Origin: AP-15 sp963747735
GTDB taxonomy: Bacteria; Pseudomonadota; Alphaproteobacteria; ATCC43930; CGMCC-115725
Reading direction: 5' to 3'
Length of the DNA: 64,000 nucleotides
NCBI GenBank assembly: GCA_963747735.1
Contig: CAVVGE010000007.1
Span: forward strand, 434,001 to 498,000
Shown here: piece by piece, positions 16,972-26,132 of the stretch
Layout: each line of letters opens with the position of its first letter
How positions within the stretch are numbered: the stretch's first letter is position 1
Translations under genes and position numbers: made by a program
The notes under the pieces: model-generated
Told to the model about the DNA's origin: nothing
Database searches by the model: none
What the model saw: only the letters and a program-made list of their open reading frames with translations

Positions 16972-17666
16972 TCAGCCGTTCTGCAGCCGGTAGCGAAGCC
17001 AGACGGCACCACCCTCCAACACCTCGCAGCTCGCCAATGTCATTGATTGGATTGGTGCTGCGATGCCGGCATCCTGGTCGCTCGAGTCGAAGATGCTCGG
17101 GGCGCCCTTTGCGCCGTCGAGGGCGGGGCAGATCGCGACGCTGATCTCGTCGATCAGCCCGGCCCGCAGAAAGGCCCCGTTCGAGCCGCCGCCACCTTCG
17201 AGCAGCAGGCGTTCGAGCCCCAGCTCGCGGTTCAGGATCTCCAGCGCCAATCCGAGATCGAGCTCCTCTCGCCGGCGAAGATGTAGGAGACGCCATCCCG
17301 GCGCAGCCCCGCCAGATGCGCGTCGGAGACCCGCTCGGTCAGCACCGCGACGATCGGGTCGCCGCCGATGTCGGACCGTCCCCAGGCGATCTTGCCCCGC
17401 GCATCGAGCGCGATGCCGTAAGCTTTCGCGTCGCGCCGGGCGAACCAGGGTTCCCGCGGATAGGTCTGGTCGGTGTGGTCGGGGTAGGAATCGGCCTTGG
17501 CGTATTCGCTGCCGGTCACCCGGCCGATCAGCCAGGAGCCGCCGCCGAGCTCTTCGTGCAGGCGCTCGAACAGCCCCGCCATGCGGTTCTCGGCGGGCCG
17601 CCACCGGCTGCCGAGAATGCGGCCGTCGACGCTCGCGTTCATGTGGCAGATCACATAAGGCTTCAT
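16972..17666 (-). pseudogene. RibD C-terminal / dihydrofolate-reductase-like protein, one frameshift
   Basis: Two abutting frames make one reductase of the RibD C-terminal (DHFR-fold) family. The first half starts MKPYVICHMNASVDGRILG and runs to DGVSYIFAGE. The second half in another frame gives ELDLGLALEILNRELGLERL, LLEGGGGSNGAFLRAG and LIDEISVAICPALDG. The frames switch near 17270 by a single-base change. Apart from this the 230-residue protein is complete, so a sequencing error is as likely as a true mutation. It stands just outside the AT-rich RT/PIN cassette. Confidence 0.8.
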
Positions 17667-17757
17667 TTCCGCACCACGGCTATGTCGCAGTTTGCCCCTT
17701 CTCGGTCATTGGCCGCACGCCAGACTGGGTGGTCTCAGTAAAAGCCGGCCCGTCCGG

Positions 17758-17798
17758 TGAGCGGGAAACGCTCAGCGCCTGATTTCCTAAAAGAAATC
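17758..17798 (-). terminator. Two adjacent hairpins downstream of the PIN gene
   Basis: TGAGCG-N5-CGCTCA (17758-17774) and GATTTC-N6-GAAATC (17781-17798) lie just past the PIN-gene stop as read on the minus strand. The second has an A/T-rich loop. They mark the point where base composition returns to high GC. Neither has a good T-run, so the terminator role is tentative. Confidence 0.3.
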
Positions 17799-17830
17799 TA
17801 CCGAATCACCGAAACAATTGTGCTATTATT

Positions 17831-18877
17831 CTATCGTCCTTGAGTTCCACGCTGTGGCCACAGACATGAACTGACTTCTAATTCGATCGCTGCCGGGTCA
17901 TCCTTGGGATGGAAACGCGCGACGACCTCGGCATAGAAGAAGTGCCAATTTGATGTTTGCGTGGTGTAAGAGCTTCCCGGCTCATAGTCACCACGGTCAT
18001 GGTATTGCCCTTCGATCTCGACGTTCAGGTAGAGACCGAGATCCGCTTCGAACTCGATCTCGCATGTGAATGTCTGGCCTTCCTGGTCGAGTACGCTGAC
18101 GGTGTGGAGTCTAATTTCGTCAACGTCACCGATTTGCCCTGAGATGCTCACCTCGTAGCCACGAGCTGATAATCCCCGAGCGCTTTCGAGGTCCATGTCT
18201 TTGATCTGTTCGGTGAGCAGGTCGCTCAATTGGTCGCTCTCGGCCAGTGCTTTTTCGAGAGCTTCATGCAATTCCCTGGAAACCGTGGCCTGGGAAATGA
18301 TGTCGGCCACCGAGGCGGCATGGAAAAGTGGGCCCGACGCCGAACAGCATGCTTTAAGATCGGGATCGCCGGATACAACGTAGGCCGTGGCGCGCTTTTC
18401 CGCGCACCACGCCAGCAGCGATGCGACGGTGACGGCATCCGGAAATTCCGATTTTTTCTTCGCGCTGAAAGGGGGACGGCGGGCGAAATAATCGCTGAAA
18501 AGCGCGCTCAGATTAGCGCAGAGCGGCACGTTGATTGCCTTAGTGCTTTTGAGAAATTGCTCGAACGCGGTGTCCAGGCTGGCGATAGCTTTATTGTCGT
18601 CGGGAATGGCGGCGAGGGCCGCTTCGGCGCCCACCTGACGGAGAACAATGTCATGCTTCTTCAATGCTGCTGCGGCGTAACCCAGCACCTCACGCAATTG
18701 AGACCTGATCTCGATCTTCGTCACCTCCGTCGTTAGAAGGTGCAAATGACCTTCCTCGGCGAATTCAACGAGTTTGGAGAGCGTCCTGCCAGTCCAGTCG
18801 AACTGGGCTTTCCGAAAAGCCTCTGCGTCGATAAACACATATTTCGTCAAAAGATGTTGGGGCGCGTCGTCATTCAT
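17831..18877 (-). CDS. PIN-like domain protein (DUF4935-type), putative RNase effector
   Basis: A 348-residue protein whose first 200 residues look like a PIN nuclease fold of the DUF4935 type. Conserved acids are in place: Asp17 in YVFIDAEAF, Glu51/Glu56 in TTEVTKIEIRSQ, Asp147 in SEFPDAVTVASLLAW, and Asp171/Asp173 in YVVSGDPDL. PIN enzymes cut RNA with metal ions. Residues 215-348 form a beta-rich C-terminal domain I do not recognise. It follows the reverse-transcriptase gene by 92 bp on the same strand, with a GAGAG box before its ATG, so the two are probably one operon. Lower GC than the surroundings points to joint acquisition. It could be the toxic effector of an RT-based defence system. 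Confidence 0.75.
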   Translation of the reverse strand: MNDDAPQHLLTKYVFIDAEAFRKAQFDWTGRTLSKLVEFAEEGHLHLLTTEVTKIEIRSQLREVLGYAAAALKKHDIVLRQVGAEAALAAIPDDNKAIASLDTAFEQFLKSTKAINVPLCANLSALFSDYFARRPPFSAKKKSEFPDAVTVASLLAWCAEKRATAYVVSGDPDLKACCSASGPLFHAASVADIISQATVSRELHEALEKALAESDQLSDLLTEQIKDMDLESARGLSARGYEVSISGQIGDVDEIRLHTVSVLDQEGQTFTCEIEFEADLGLYLNVEIEGQYHDRGDYEPGSSYTTQTSNWHFFYAEVVARFHPKDDPAAIELEVSSCLWPQRGTQGR

Positions 18878-18969
18878 CGTGGTTACTCTCGTGTCCGGGA
18901 ACCTTCGTCGCAGATCTATGCCGGCTACTCGCAGAAACGGATGCCTCCGTACCGTCTTCTTGTCACCAA

Positions 18970-20580
18970 TTATTCCACTTCATCTGCGATTGGAGACTTC
19001 AGTTTGGCGGAAAGCCTGTCCTTATTGATAGACGCCCATTTCAGATACAAATGATCGAGTGGCTTATCTAAGTGTATGGCAACGGCCTTTAGCCACACGT
19101 CATACTCATCCTTCGGTAGGCATGACGCGCCCCACACCAAACAGTGGCGTTCGACATCTGAAAAACTATGGACGGCGGTCTTTTGCTTCCGAAAATAATT
19201 CACGTCTTTCCGCGTGCCTCGGATCAAAAGCAATTGCCGCTTGTCGATCACCGCACTCAAGCCCTCCAGCTTTTGTTGCACAGCAGCCGATGGTCTTATG
19301 ATGCTCCGTACGAAAATCTCCAGCAGCCAAGTTCTAATTACCTGAACGCTTGACGCCGGTGGCGACAAGATTGCCTGCAATACCTTGTCAATCAGGTCTT
19401 CGAAGCAGCGCTGAGCTTGATCCTCAAGGGCTTCCATGAGGAGCACCAGTTCTTTGCCAAATACCACCAACTCTGAGAATTTCTCTGCAATGAACTCGAT
19501 TGCTTCCTCTGGCTTTGCGATCCTTAGCGCACGGAATAAGACTTTTATTCGACCGACATCCCAGTCATCGCCCTCCACCTCATTCCGCAGCATCTCCACG
19601 AGGTTCAGGCCTTTGAGTTTCTCTAAATCAGCCGGGTCCGGTTCATCATCGAAGTAAAGGTTGGTCGTCAGCGTATCCAGCGCAACGCCTTCCGCTTCGT
19701 TTTCAAGGTCCGACGTAGCGATTTTAAGATAGGAACTATAAATGTCTCGCTCCGTCACCTTGGTTTTTGCCGAATTCAGGGATAGTCCTTCATTGATTCC
19801 CAGTTGCTCAGCCAGGAACCCGAGCGCATCGTAAGGATGATCGCTAGGTATCAGGAAAATTCGGAAGTCATCTACAAAGCGGGTAGCTCTGAGACCTTTA
19901 TCTCGCAAAGCCTGGTCCGTATCCGTCAATGCTAACTCGGCAAGGAGTTGGGCCGCGCTCCCACCTACCGGTAGCCCAAAGGACTGTTTTGCTCGAATGA
20001 TGCTGATGTGCTTTTTGATGAACCGAGCCGCGCCGTGTTTTGGCGCGACCTCATCGAGCAGATTTTCCAATCGGTGAAAACTTATTCGTGAATAAAAGTC
20101 CGATATATCAGTGATTATCACTTGATTAATAATTGGGCTAGCCGCCAATATATTTTGTTGCTCTTGCAGCCAGTCTTTGTACGTCCGATCCTTCCGGAAT
20201 AACTGTGCCGCAGAGCTCTCTGGTGAGAAGCGGTACGAGAATGCGCGAACTTGAGAAACGGGCTGTCGTTTGTGCTCTATTTTGTCTCCGATCTCGACTA
20301 CGCACGCCAGAAGCAGCAGTGTGTCCAGCGCTGACAGTTGATGCGCTATCCGAAAGCTGTACCGACCCTTCGGTGCCAGGGCTTCGATCGCGCCTACCGG
20401 CATATAGCTGTCGAGGTCCAGCTTGACGAGTTCTTCGACAACGGCCGTCTCTTGATCTGCCAGAAACGCAAGCCCGGGGGGATGCGGAAAAATGTCGGTG
20501 TCGCCGTATCGGACTAGATGCCTCACGGCGAGTTTCAAGGATTCCTGGCTCAAACGATACGCCATTTGGCACATATGCAC
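18970..20580 (-). CDS. Reverse transcriptase of unknown/defence group (UG/DRT-like)
   Basis: A 536-residue RNA-directed DNA polymerase. Palm motifs are visible in order: motif A IITDISDFYSRI (Asp158, Asp161), motif B SFGLPVGGSAAQLLAEL (from residue 200), motif C RFVDDF (Asp237, Asp238) and motif D LSLNSAKTK. The N-terminal RYGDTDIFPHP and FRIAHQLSALD segments are shared, as I recall, by a group of stand-alone bacterial RTs. Residues 300-536 are an alpha-helical extension like those of Abi/UG RTs. There is no maturase domain or group II intron RNA nearby and no retron-type RNA recognised. GTG 20580 is the first start after a stop; ATG 20574 and 20565 are alternatives, none with a clear ribosome-binding site. 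It leads the PIN gene. Confidence 0.85.
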   Translation of the reverse strand: MHMCQMAYRLSQESLKLAVRHLVRYGDTDIFPHPPGLAFLADQETAVVEELVKLDLDSYMPVGAIEALAPKGRYSFRIAHQLSALDTLLLLACVVEIGDKIEHKRQPVSQVRAFSYRFSPESSAAQLFRKDRTYKDWLQEQQNILAASPIINQVIITDISDFYSRISFHRLENLLDEVAPKHGAARFIKKHISIIRAKQSFGLPVGGSAAQLLAELALTDTDQALRDKGLRATRFVDDFRIFLIPSDHPYDALGFLAEQLGINEGLSLNSAKTKVTERDIYSSYLKIATSDLENEAEGVALDTLTTNLYFDDEPDPADLEKLKGLNLVEMLRNEVEGDDWDVGRIKVLFRALRIAKPEEAIEFIAEKFSELVVFGKELVLLMEALEDQAQRCFEDLIDKVLQAILSPPASSVQVIRTWLLEIFVRSIIRPSAAVQQKLEGLSAVIDKRQLLLIRGTRKDVNYFRKQKTAVHSFSDVERHCLVWGASCLPKDEYDVWLKAVAIHLDKPLDHLYLKWASINKDRLSAKLKSPIADEVE

Positions 20581-20692
20581 CGGAGAACGGCACCGTTACC
20601 AGCGGTTGTTGCAGGCTGAAGCCGGAGAACCGCATCGCTCGGTACGCGGAAGGCTGATAGCTCGCACAACGGAAGCAATCGGCGCTGCACCG

Positions 20693-20744
20693 ACTACCGG
20701 CCGGTGGCGACGAGAGGAACTACCGGCCGGTGGCGACAAGAGGA
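20693..20744. repeat. 26-bp tandem duplication with palindromic cores upstream of the RT gene
   Basis: Two adjacent 26-bp copies (20693-20718 and 20719-20744) differ at one base, and each contains the self-complementary ACCGGCCGGT. A second looser repeat (CCGGAGAAC at 20580 and 20622) lies between them and the RT start. The 234-bp gap 20581-20814 holds no protein gene I can support. The repeats could be a transposon end, an operator, or part of a structured RNA leader for the RT. Confidence 0.75.
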
Positions 20745-20814
20745 GCCATCTACCCTGCGCGTCACGGGGCCGTGCAAAAATCTTCATATTTGCGTCCCCT
20801 GCCGATAGCCGCGC

Positions 20815-21628
20815 TCAGCCGGGAAGGGGCCAGCCGACCCAGTTGCACAGGGCTTCGCCCATGACGAGGTCGAGGTCGCGGCCCTTGAGCCAGGGCAGCT
20901 CCTCGGTGAACACGCTCACGCATTGCCGCCAGGAGCAGGGCATCCGGGTGATGTCGGTGCCCCAGAACATCCGGTCGGGGCCGAACGCGTCGAAGCAGCG
21001 GTGCAGGTGCTCGTGGAAGCTGCGGAACGGATAGGCGTCTTCGGCGTAGCCGGGCTGACCGGTCGCCTTGACCGCGACGTTGGGGTATTTGGCGAGCGCC
21101 AAGAGCTCGGGCTGGAAGCGATAGGCGGACTCGCCGCGGCTCCCCGGCGGCACGGCCATGTGGTCGACGATCAGCTTGAGCCCCGGGTGACGCTCGGCGA
21201 TCCGGCCGACGGTCGGCAGGAACAACGCGGCGGCGAGCGCCACCGGCACGCCGGCCCGCTCGGCCGCCGGCCACAGCCAGTCGAGGCTCCCGTCGGTCAT
21301 CCATTCCCGCTTGTGCCGCTCGTTGAAATAGAAGCGCAGGCCGAGCATGCCCGGCCGCTCTTTCCAACGCGCGACCAGATCGCGGCCATTCGGGTCGTCG
21401 AGATAGAACCACCCCATGATGGCGAAGCGGTCGGGGTATTTCCGCACCGCCGCGATGGGCCAATTCGTTCGAATCGGGGTCCCACAGCACCGGGTGGACC
21501 AATGCCCGGTCGACACCGCCCTCGTCCATGGCGGCGATCGCCTGCTCGGCGGAGAACGGCTCCTGACGATGCGGCGGGGACGGCGTGCCCTTTTCCCAGA
21601 GATGAATCTGGCCATCGACGATCAGCAT
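20815..21628 (-). pseudogene. Amidohydrolase 2 family protein, one frameshift
   Basis: A metal-dependent TIM-barrel hydrolase (PF04909) of about 270 residues split by one frame change near 21459, in a GGGCC stretch. The N-terminal frame starts at ATG 21628 (MLIVDGQIHLWEKG, AAGGA upstream) and ends at SNELA. The second frame continues IAAVRKYPDRFAIMGWFYLDD, LKLIVDHMAVP and the late FWGTDITRMPCSW, which carries the catalytic-region Asp. Removing one inserted base restores the whole protein. It is co-directional with the RT gene 234 bp downstream but belongs to the high-GC background. Confidence 0.82.
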
Positions 21629-21814
21629 CCGGCATATCCTTCTGGTCCGAAGATATTCGGCGGCTCCAGGATAGCCTGACCTCCGAAAATCGCCGATAGC
21701 TCCGACAAGCGGCCGGTTTCTTCCGGCAGGTGTAGCAAACCGATGCACTACTCCGGCGCGGCTCCCGGCCTGTATGCTCGCGCCGGCCGGCGATAATCGA
21801 TACGGGAGGTTCGG

Positions 21815-23006
21815 GTGGCAGGGGTGCTCGACGGGGTCAGGGTCCTCGATTTCGGGCGGTATATCGCCGGGCCGTTTTGCGCGGCGCTGCTCGGCGATCT
21901 CGGCGCCGAGGTGATCCGCATCGAGCGCTTGGGCGGCGGCGAGGACCGGCCGTTCATCCCGGTCGGCGCCGGGCCGGAAGGCGGCGGTGCGATGTTTCTG
22001 GCGATGAACCGCAACAAGCTCGGCATGACCCTCGACCCTGCCACGCCAAAGGGCCGCGAAATCGTGCGGCGGTTGGTCGCCACCGCCGATGTCGTCGTCG
22101 CCAATCTGCCGCCTGCGGTATTGCGTGCTCTCGCCCTCGACCTCGACAGCCTGCGCCAGGTCAAGCCCGACATCGTCCTGACCACGGTCACCGGCTTTGG
22201 CGCCGGCGGGCCGCTCTCGCACAAGCACGGCTTCGACGGCATCGGCCAGGCGATGAGCGGTGCCGCCTATCTGTCGGGAACGCCCGAGCAGCCGATCGCG
22301 ATCAAATTGCCGTGGGTCGATTTCGGCACCGCCTGTCTCTCGGCGTTCGGCACGTTGGCGGCATTGATCGAGCGCGGCAAGACCGGGCGCGGGCAAAAGG
22401 TCGAGGGGGCGCTGCTGCGCACCGCGATCGCCTTTGCCAACGCGACCTTGATCGAAGAGGCGCTGACCGGGGTCGACCGGGTCGCGACGCTGAACCGCGG
22501 CTTCAATGCGGCACCCGGCCGATATCTATCGCTGCACCGATGGCTGGATCATCACCACCGTGATCGGCCCGGCGATGTTCCGGCGCTGGGCGCGGATGAT
22601 CGGCGAGGAGCACTGGCTCGCCGATCCGCGCTTTGCCGACGACCAGGCGCGCGCCGACCACGGCGAGATCGTCTCGGCGCGGATGAGCAAGTGGTGCGGC
22701 GAGCGCAGCTGCGCCGAGGCGCTGGCGGCGCTCGAAGCCGCCAATATCGTTGCCGGGCAGCTCTATTCGCCGCAGCAGGCGCTCGACGACCCGCATATCC
22801 GCGCCGCCCGGCTGCTCGAGGAAAAGCCGCACCCGGCGCTCTCCGGCACCTACCCGCTGGCGCCGACCCCGATCGAGCTGTCGGAGACGCCCGGCACCTA
22901 CCGCCGCCCGGCGCCGCTGCTCGGCGAGCACACCCACGAGATCCTGTCGCGCCTCGGCTATGCTGCGGCGGAAATCGCCGCATTGCGTGCGGAGCGGGTG
23001 ATCTGA
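21815..23006 (+). pseudogene. CaiB/BaiF (family III) CoA transferase, one frameshift
   Basis: A second family III CoA transferase of about 396 residues. GTG 21815 follows GGGAGG. The first frame has GVRVLDFGRYIAGPFCAALLG, NRNKLGMTLDP and the candidate catalytic Asp in PWVDFGTA. Near 22517 one extra G moves the frame, after which ADIYRCTDGWIITTVIGP and LLGEHTHEILSRLGY complete the family's C-terminus. Its stop overlaps the greB start (TGATG), so the genes are coupled. It shares fold and probably pathway type with the transferase at 6106 but is clearly a different protein. Confidence 0.85.
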
Positions 23007-23572
23007 TGAGCAAAGCTTTTGTCAAGGAAACCGAAGACGAGGCCGATCTGCCCGACGAAGCGCCGCCGATCCCGGCCGGCGTCAAGAATTACATGACCCC
23101 GCACGGCCACCGCCTGCTGCACGACGAATTGCGGCAATTGCTGCGGGTGGAGCGGCCGCGGGTGGTCGAGACCGTCGCCTGGGCCGCCGGCAACGGCGAC
23201 CGTTCGGAAAACGGCGATTATATCTATGGCAAGCGCCGGCTGCGCGAGATCGACCGGCGCATCCGCTTTCTGACAAAGCGGCTGGAGAATGCAGTCGTGG
23301 TCGATCCGGCGCAGCAGACCCGGCGCGACCAGGTGTTCTTTGGCGCCACCGTCACCTATGCCGCCGAAGACGGAGCCGAGACCACGATCACGATCGTCGG
23401 CATCGACGAAGCCGATTTTGCGCGGCATCAGGTCAGCTGGATATCGCCGATCGCCCGCGCGCTCTTAAAGGCGCATGAGGGCGATATTGTCGAGCTGCGC
23501 GCTCCCGCCGGTGTCGAGCAGATCGAGGTGGTCCGCATCGGCTACCTCGTCACCGCTGAGGAGCCGAGCTGA
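23006..23572 (+). CDS. greB: Transcription elongation factor GreB
   Basis: A 188-residue Gre factor. An extended N-terminus (residues 1-28) precedes the coiled-coil domain (YMTPHGHRLLHDELRQLL, then NGDRSENGDYIYGKRRLREID with the acidic tip). The C-terminal FKBP-like domain has RRDQVFFGATVTYA and GIDEADFARHQVSWISPIARALL, which favours GreB over GreA. It would bind the RNA polymerase secondary channel and stimulate transcript cleavage in backtracked complexes. Its start overlaps the stop of the CoA-transferase gene (TGATG), an unusual partner for greB. Confidence 0.9.
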   Translation: MSKAFVKETEDEADLPDEAPPIPAGVKNYMTPHGHRLLHDELRQLLRVERPRVVETVAWAAGNGDRSENGDYIYGKRRLREIDRRIRFLTKRLENAVVVDPAQQTRRDQVFFGATVTYAAEDGAETTITIVGIDEADFARHQVSWISPIARALLKAHEGDIVELRAPAGVEQIEVVRIGYLVTAEEPS

Positions 23573-24068
23573 TCACAGGGCGGCAAAGACCATAGGGGCG
23601 GCAAAGACCCCGCGGCTGACCCGCCTCCGGCCCGGTCGACACGGTCATCTCTTCGCCGACCAAGCTCAGGATAAGCGAGCGGCGATGCGGCGAGGCGCGG
23701 TGCTCGAGGAGGAAGATCCCTTGCCAGACGCCGAGCTGCAGATGGCCGTCGGCGACCGGGATCGTCAGCTGGGTCTGGGTCAAGGCACTCTTGATGTGCG
23801 CCGGCATGTCGTCCGGGCCTTCGTCGTTGTGGCGGTAGAGCCGCATGTCCTCGGGCACGACCCGGCGCAAAAAATCGTCGAGGTCGCGGCGCACCTCGGG
23901 CGAGGCGTTCTCCTGGATCAGCAGCGAGGCCGAAGTGTGCGGGATATAGACGCTGAGGAGACCGGCGGCGACCCGCTCGCTCTCGACCCAGCTTGCGATG
24001 TCGGCGGTGATCTCCCTGATCTCGCGGGGTTCGGTGTCGATTGAAAGACGGGTCTGGGCGATGCGCAT
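23550..24068 (-). CDS. YjbQ / UPF0047 family protein
   Basis: A 172-residue protein of the YjbQ (secondary thiamine-phosphate-synthase) family. Signatures are YIPHTSASLLIQENASPEVRRDL, the DMPAHIKSAL block and LQLGVWQGIFLLEHR with the metal-site histidines. The family is usually about 140 residues. This copy has about 30 extra C-terminal residues because the reading frame runs through an 18-bp tandem repeat into the convergent greB gene (23-bp overlap). The biological function of the family is not established. Confidence 0.82.
   Translation of the reverse strand: MRIAQTRLSIDTEPREIREITADIASWVESERVAAGLLSVYIPHTSASLLIQENASPEVRRDLDDFLRRVVPEDMRLYRHNDEGPDDMPAHIKSALTQTQLTIPVADGHLQLGVWQGIFLLEHRASPHRRSLILSLVGEEMTVSTGPEAGQPRGLCRPYGLCRPVISSAPQR
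23578..23609. repeat. 18-bp-period tandem repeat at the greB/YjbQ junction
   Basis: GGGCGGCAAAGACC occurs at 23578-23591 and again at 23596-23609. It has extended the YjbQ C-terminus in frame (two GLCRP peptides). Confidence 0.7.
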
Positions 24069-24099
24069 GGTCGAGATATGGCGCGCCGCGAGCCCCGTT

Positions 24100-24822
24100 T
24101 CAGCGCGCCAGCCCGGCGCGATGCGCGGCGACGAATTCGGCCATGCCGGGAAAGCGGAAATCCCAATGCACGCCCGCTGGCGGCGGCGGGGTCGCGCCCG
24201 AGCCCGCAGCCGCGCCGCGCCGGTCGATCCAGGCGGAATGGAGCCCGAGCGCATTTGCCGGCGCATGGTCGTGATAAAGGCTCTGCGCCGTGTGCAATAT
24301 GTCGCCCTCGGCAAAGCCGGCGGATTTCAGCGCATCGAGCATATGGCGGAAATTCCGCAGGTCGGGCTTGTATGACCCGATCTCCTCGGCGGTATAGACC
24401 GCATCGAACGCGACGCCGAGCTTTTGGGCGCTGGCGGTAAAGCTCGCGCGGTCGACATTCGACAAGATGACGAGCTTGTAGAATTCTTTCAGGTAGGCGA
24501 GCGCCGCCGCGGAATCGGCAAAGGCCGGCCAATCGCCGACCGACGCGCCAAAGGCGCGGTGCTCCGCCTCGCCGATGGCGATACCCCATTCGGCGGCGAG
24601 GCGCCGGTGCACGAGCCCCAGCAGCTCGGAATAGACCATGCCCGGCGTCTCCGCTTCCTGCGCGCTTTCGTGCCGGGCAAAGCTCGCCAGAATCTCGGCC
24701 GGCGGGCGCTCGACCCGGTCCTTCTTTCGCAACGGCGTCAGCGCCTGCAAGATGCCGGTTTCCCAATCGATCAGGGTGCCGTAGCAATCGAAGGTCAGGA
24801 CCTTGAAATCGATCAGGCGCAT
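24100..24822 (-). CDS. HAD-family hydrolase (haloacid dehalogenase type II-like)
   Basis: A 240-residue HAD hydrolase from ATG 24822 with GGAGA upstream. Motif I FDCYGTLIDWE holds the nucleophile Asp (DxYGT form typical of 2-haloacid dehalogenases). Motif II is LVILSNVD, motif III Lys is in YTAEEIGSYKPD, and motif IV is HTAQSLYHDHAPA. The cap helices between motifs I and II fit the dehalogenase subgroup. It lies 31 bp upstream of the YjbQ start in the same direction. Substrate specificity is not provable from sequence. Confidence 0.88.
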   Translation of the reverse strand: MRLIDFKVLTFDCYGTLIDWETGILQALTPLRKKDRVERPPAEILASFARHESAQEAETPGMVYSELLGLVHRRLAAEWGIAIGEAEHRAFGASVGDWPAFADSAAALAYLKEFYKLVILSNVDRASFTASAQKLGVAFDAVYTAEEIGSYKPDLRNFRHMLDALKSAGFAEGDILHTAQSLYHDHAPANALGLHSAWIDRRGAAAGSGATPPPPAGVHWDFRFPGMAEFVAAHRAGLAR

Positions 24823-24864
24823 CGGCGGGTCTCCGCGGCGTTTCATTCGCGCGACGAGGAAGAG

Positions 24865-26132
24865 ATGACGGGTTTGCCGGCGGAAGTCGATGTCGCGGTA
24901 ATCGGTGCGGGTGCCGCCGGGATCGGCGCCGCGCGCCGGCTCGCCGAGAACGGCACGGTGTCGGTCGTGGTGCTGGAGGCGCGCGACCGCGTCGGCGGCC
25001 GGGTCCATACCATTTCGCCGGCCGGCTTCCCGCTCGACCGCGGCGCCGAGTGGCTGCATTCGGCGGACCGCAACCCGTTGTCGCCGATCGCCCAAGAGCT
25101 CGGCTTTTTGGTCCATCGCCGGCCGCCCGAATGGACCTCGCGCCTGACGCGCAGCGGCGCGACACCGAGGCCGAGGCCGATTGGCTCGCCACCCGCGAGG
25201 CGCAGGCGCAGGCACGCCGCACGGCCGCCGCCGGACCCGACGACCGGCCGCTTTCCGCCGTGCTGACGCCGGGCGGGCGCTGGAACGAGCTGCTCGACGC
25301 GACAAGCAGCTGGGCCAACGGCGCCGAGCTCGACCGGGTCTCGGTCAAGGACTACGTCACCTATGACGACCACAGCACCAACATCAACTGGCGGCTCGGC
25401 GAGGGCTATGGCCGGCTGTTCGAGAAATTGGCCGAGGGGCTGCCGGTGGCGCTGGCAACCCCGGTGACGCGGATCGACCATGCCAGCCCGACGATCCGGC
25501 TCGACACCGGGCGCGGCTCGGTGCGGGCGACGCGCGTCATTGTTGCGGTGCCGACCTCGATCATCGCCGAAGAGGCGGTCCGCTTCGACCCGCCTTTGCC
25601 GGACAAGCTGGCGGCGGCCGCGGGGTTGCCGCTCGGCACCGACGACAAGCTCTTTATCGGGCTCGGCAGCGCAGCCGCAGGGCTCGACCATGACGGGTTT
25701 CTGGTCGGCTCGACGACCCGCCGCGAAACCATGAGCTATCAGGTCCGGCCGCTCGACCGCCCGGCGATCTATTGCTTTTTCGGCGGCCGATTTGCCGCGG
25801 CGCTCGAGCGCGAGGGCGAGGCCGCGATGTTCGCCTTTGCCGCCGACGAGCTGGCGAATTTGCTCGGTGCCGACATCCGCCGCCACATTTCGCCACTGGC
25901 GTCCACCGCCTGGCGGCTCGATCCCTGGACGCGCGGCTCCTATTCCTATGCGCAGCCGGGCCATGCCGGCGACCGCGCGCGGCTCGCGGCACCGGTCGAA
26001 GATCGCCTGTTTTTTGCCGGCGAAGCCACCTCGCCGCATTTCTTTTCAACCGCCCACGGCGCCTGGATCAGCGGCATTGCCGCCGCCGACGCCGCGCTCA
26101 CGAGCCTGGGGCGAGCCGCGGCCGCTCGTTGA
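24865..26132 (+). pseudogene. Flavin amine oxidase family protein, one frameshift
   Basis: A flavin-containing monoamine-oxidase-like protein of about 420 residues. ATG 24865 follows GAGGAAG. The FAD-binding GxGxxG is VAVIGAGAAGIGAARRL, then VLEARDRVGGRVHT and DRGAEWLHS. Around 25140-25165 the frame changes by one missing base. The rest (DTEAEADWLA, VIVAVPTSIIAEEAVRF, and the C-terminal FAD motif FFAGEATSPHFFSTAHGAWISG) is intact. It overlaps the convergent histidine phosphatase gene by 35 bp. It is otherwise complete, so the frameshift may be a sequencing artefact. Confidence 0.85.

Noticed and set aside
18970..20580. Interpretation of the RT as a group II intron maturase or a retron
   Set aside because: No X/maturase or endonuclease domain follows the palm, no intron RNA structure is visible, and no msr/msd-like inverted repeats were recognised beside it.
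19354..20740. A 16-bp exact match (GCCGGTGGCGACAAGA) inside the RT gene and in the repeat upstream of it
   Set aside because: A single 16-bp match is expected about once by chance in 64 kb of self-comparison, so it is not evidence of a functional link.
22506..23006. Treating the second half of the CoA transferase as its own gene
   Set aside because: It begins mid-domain and continues the upstream frame after a one-base shift, with no start signal of its own.
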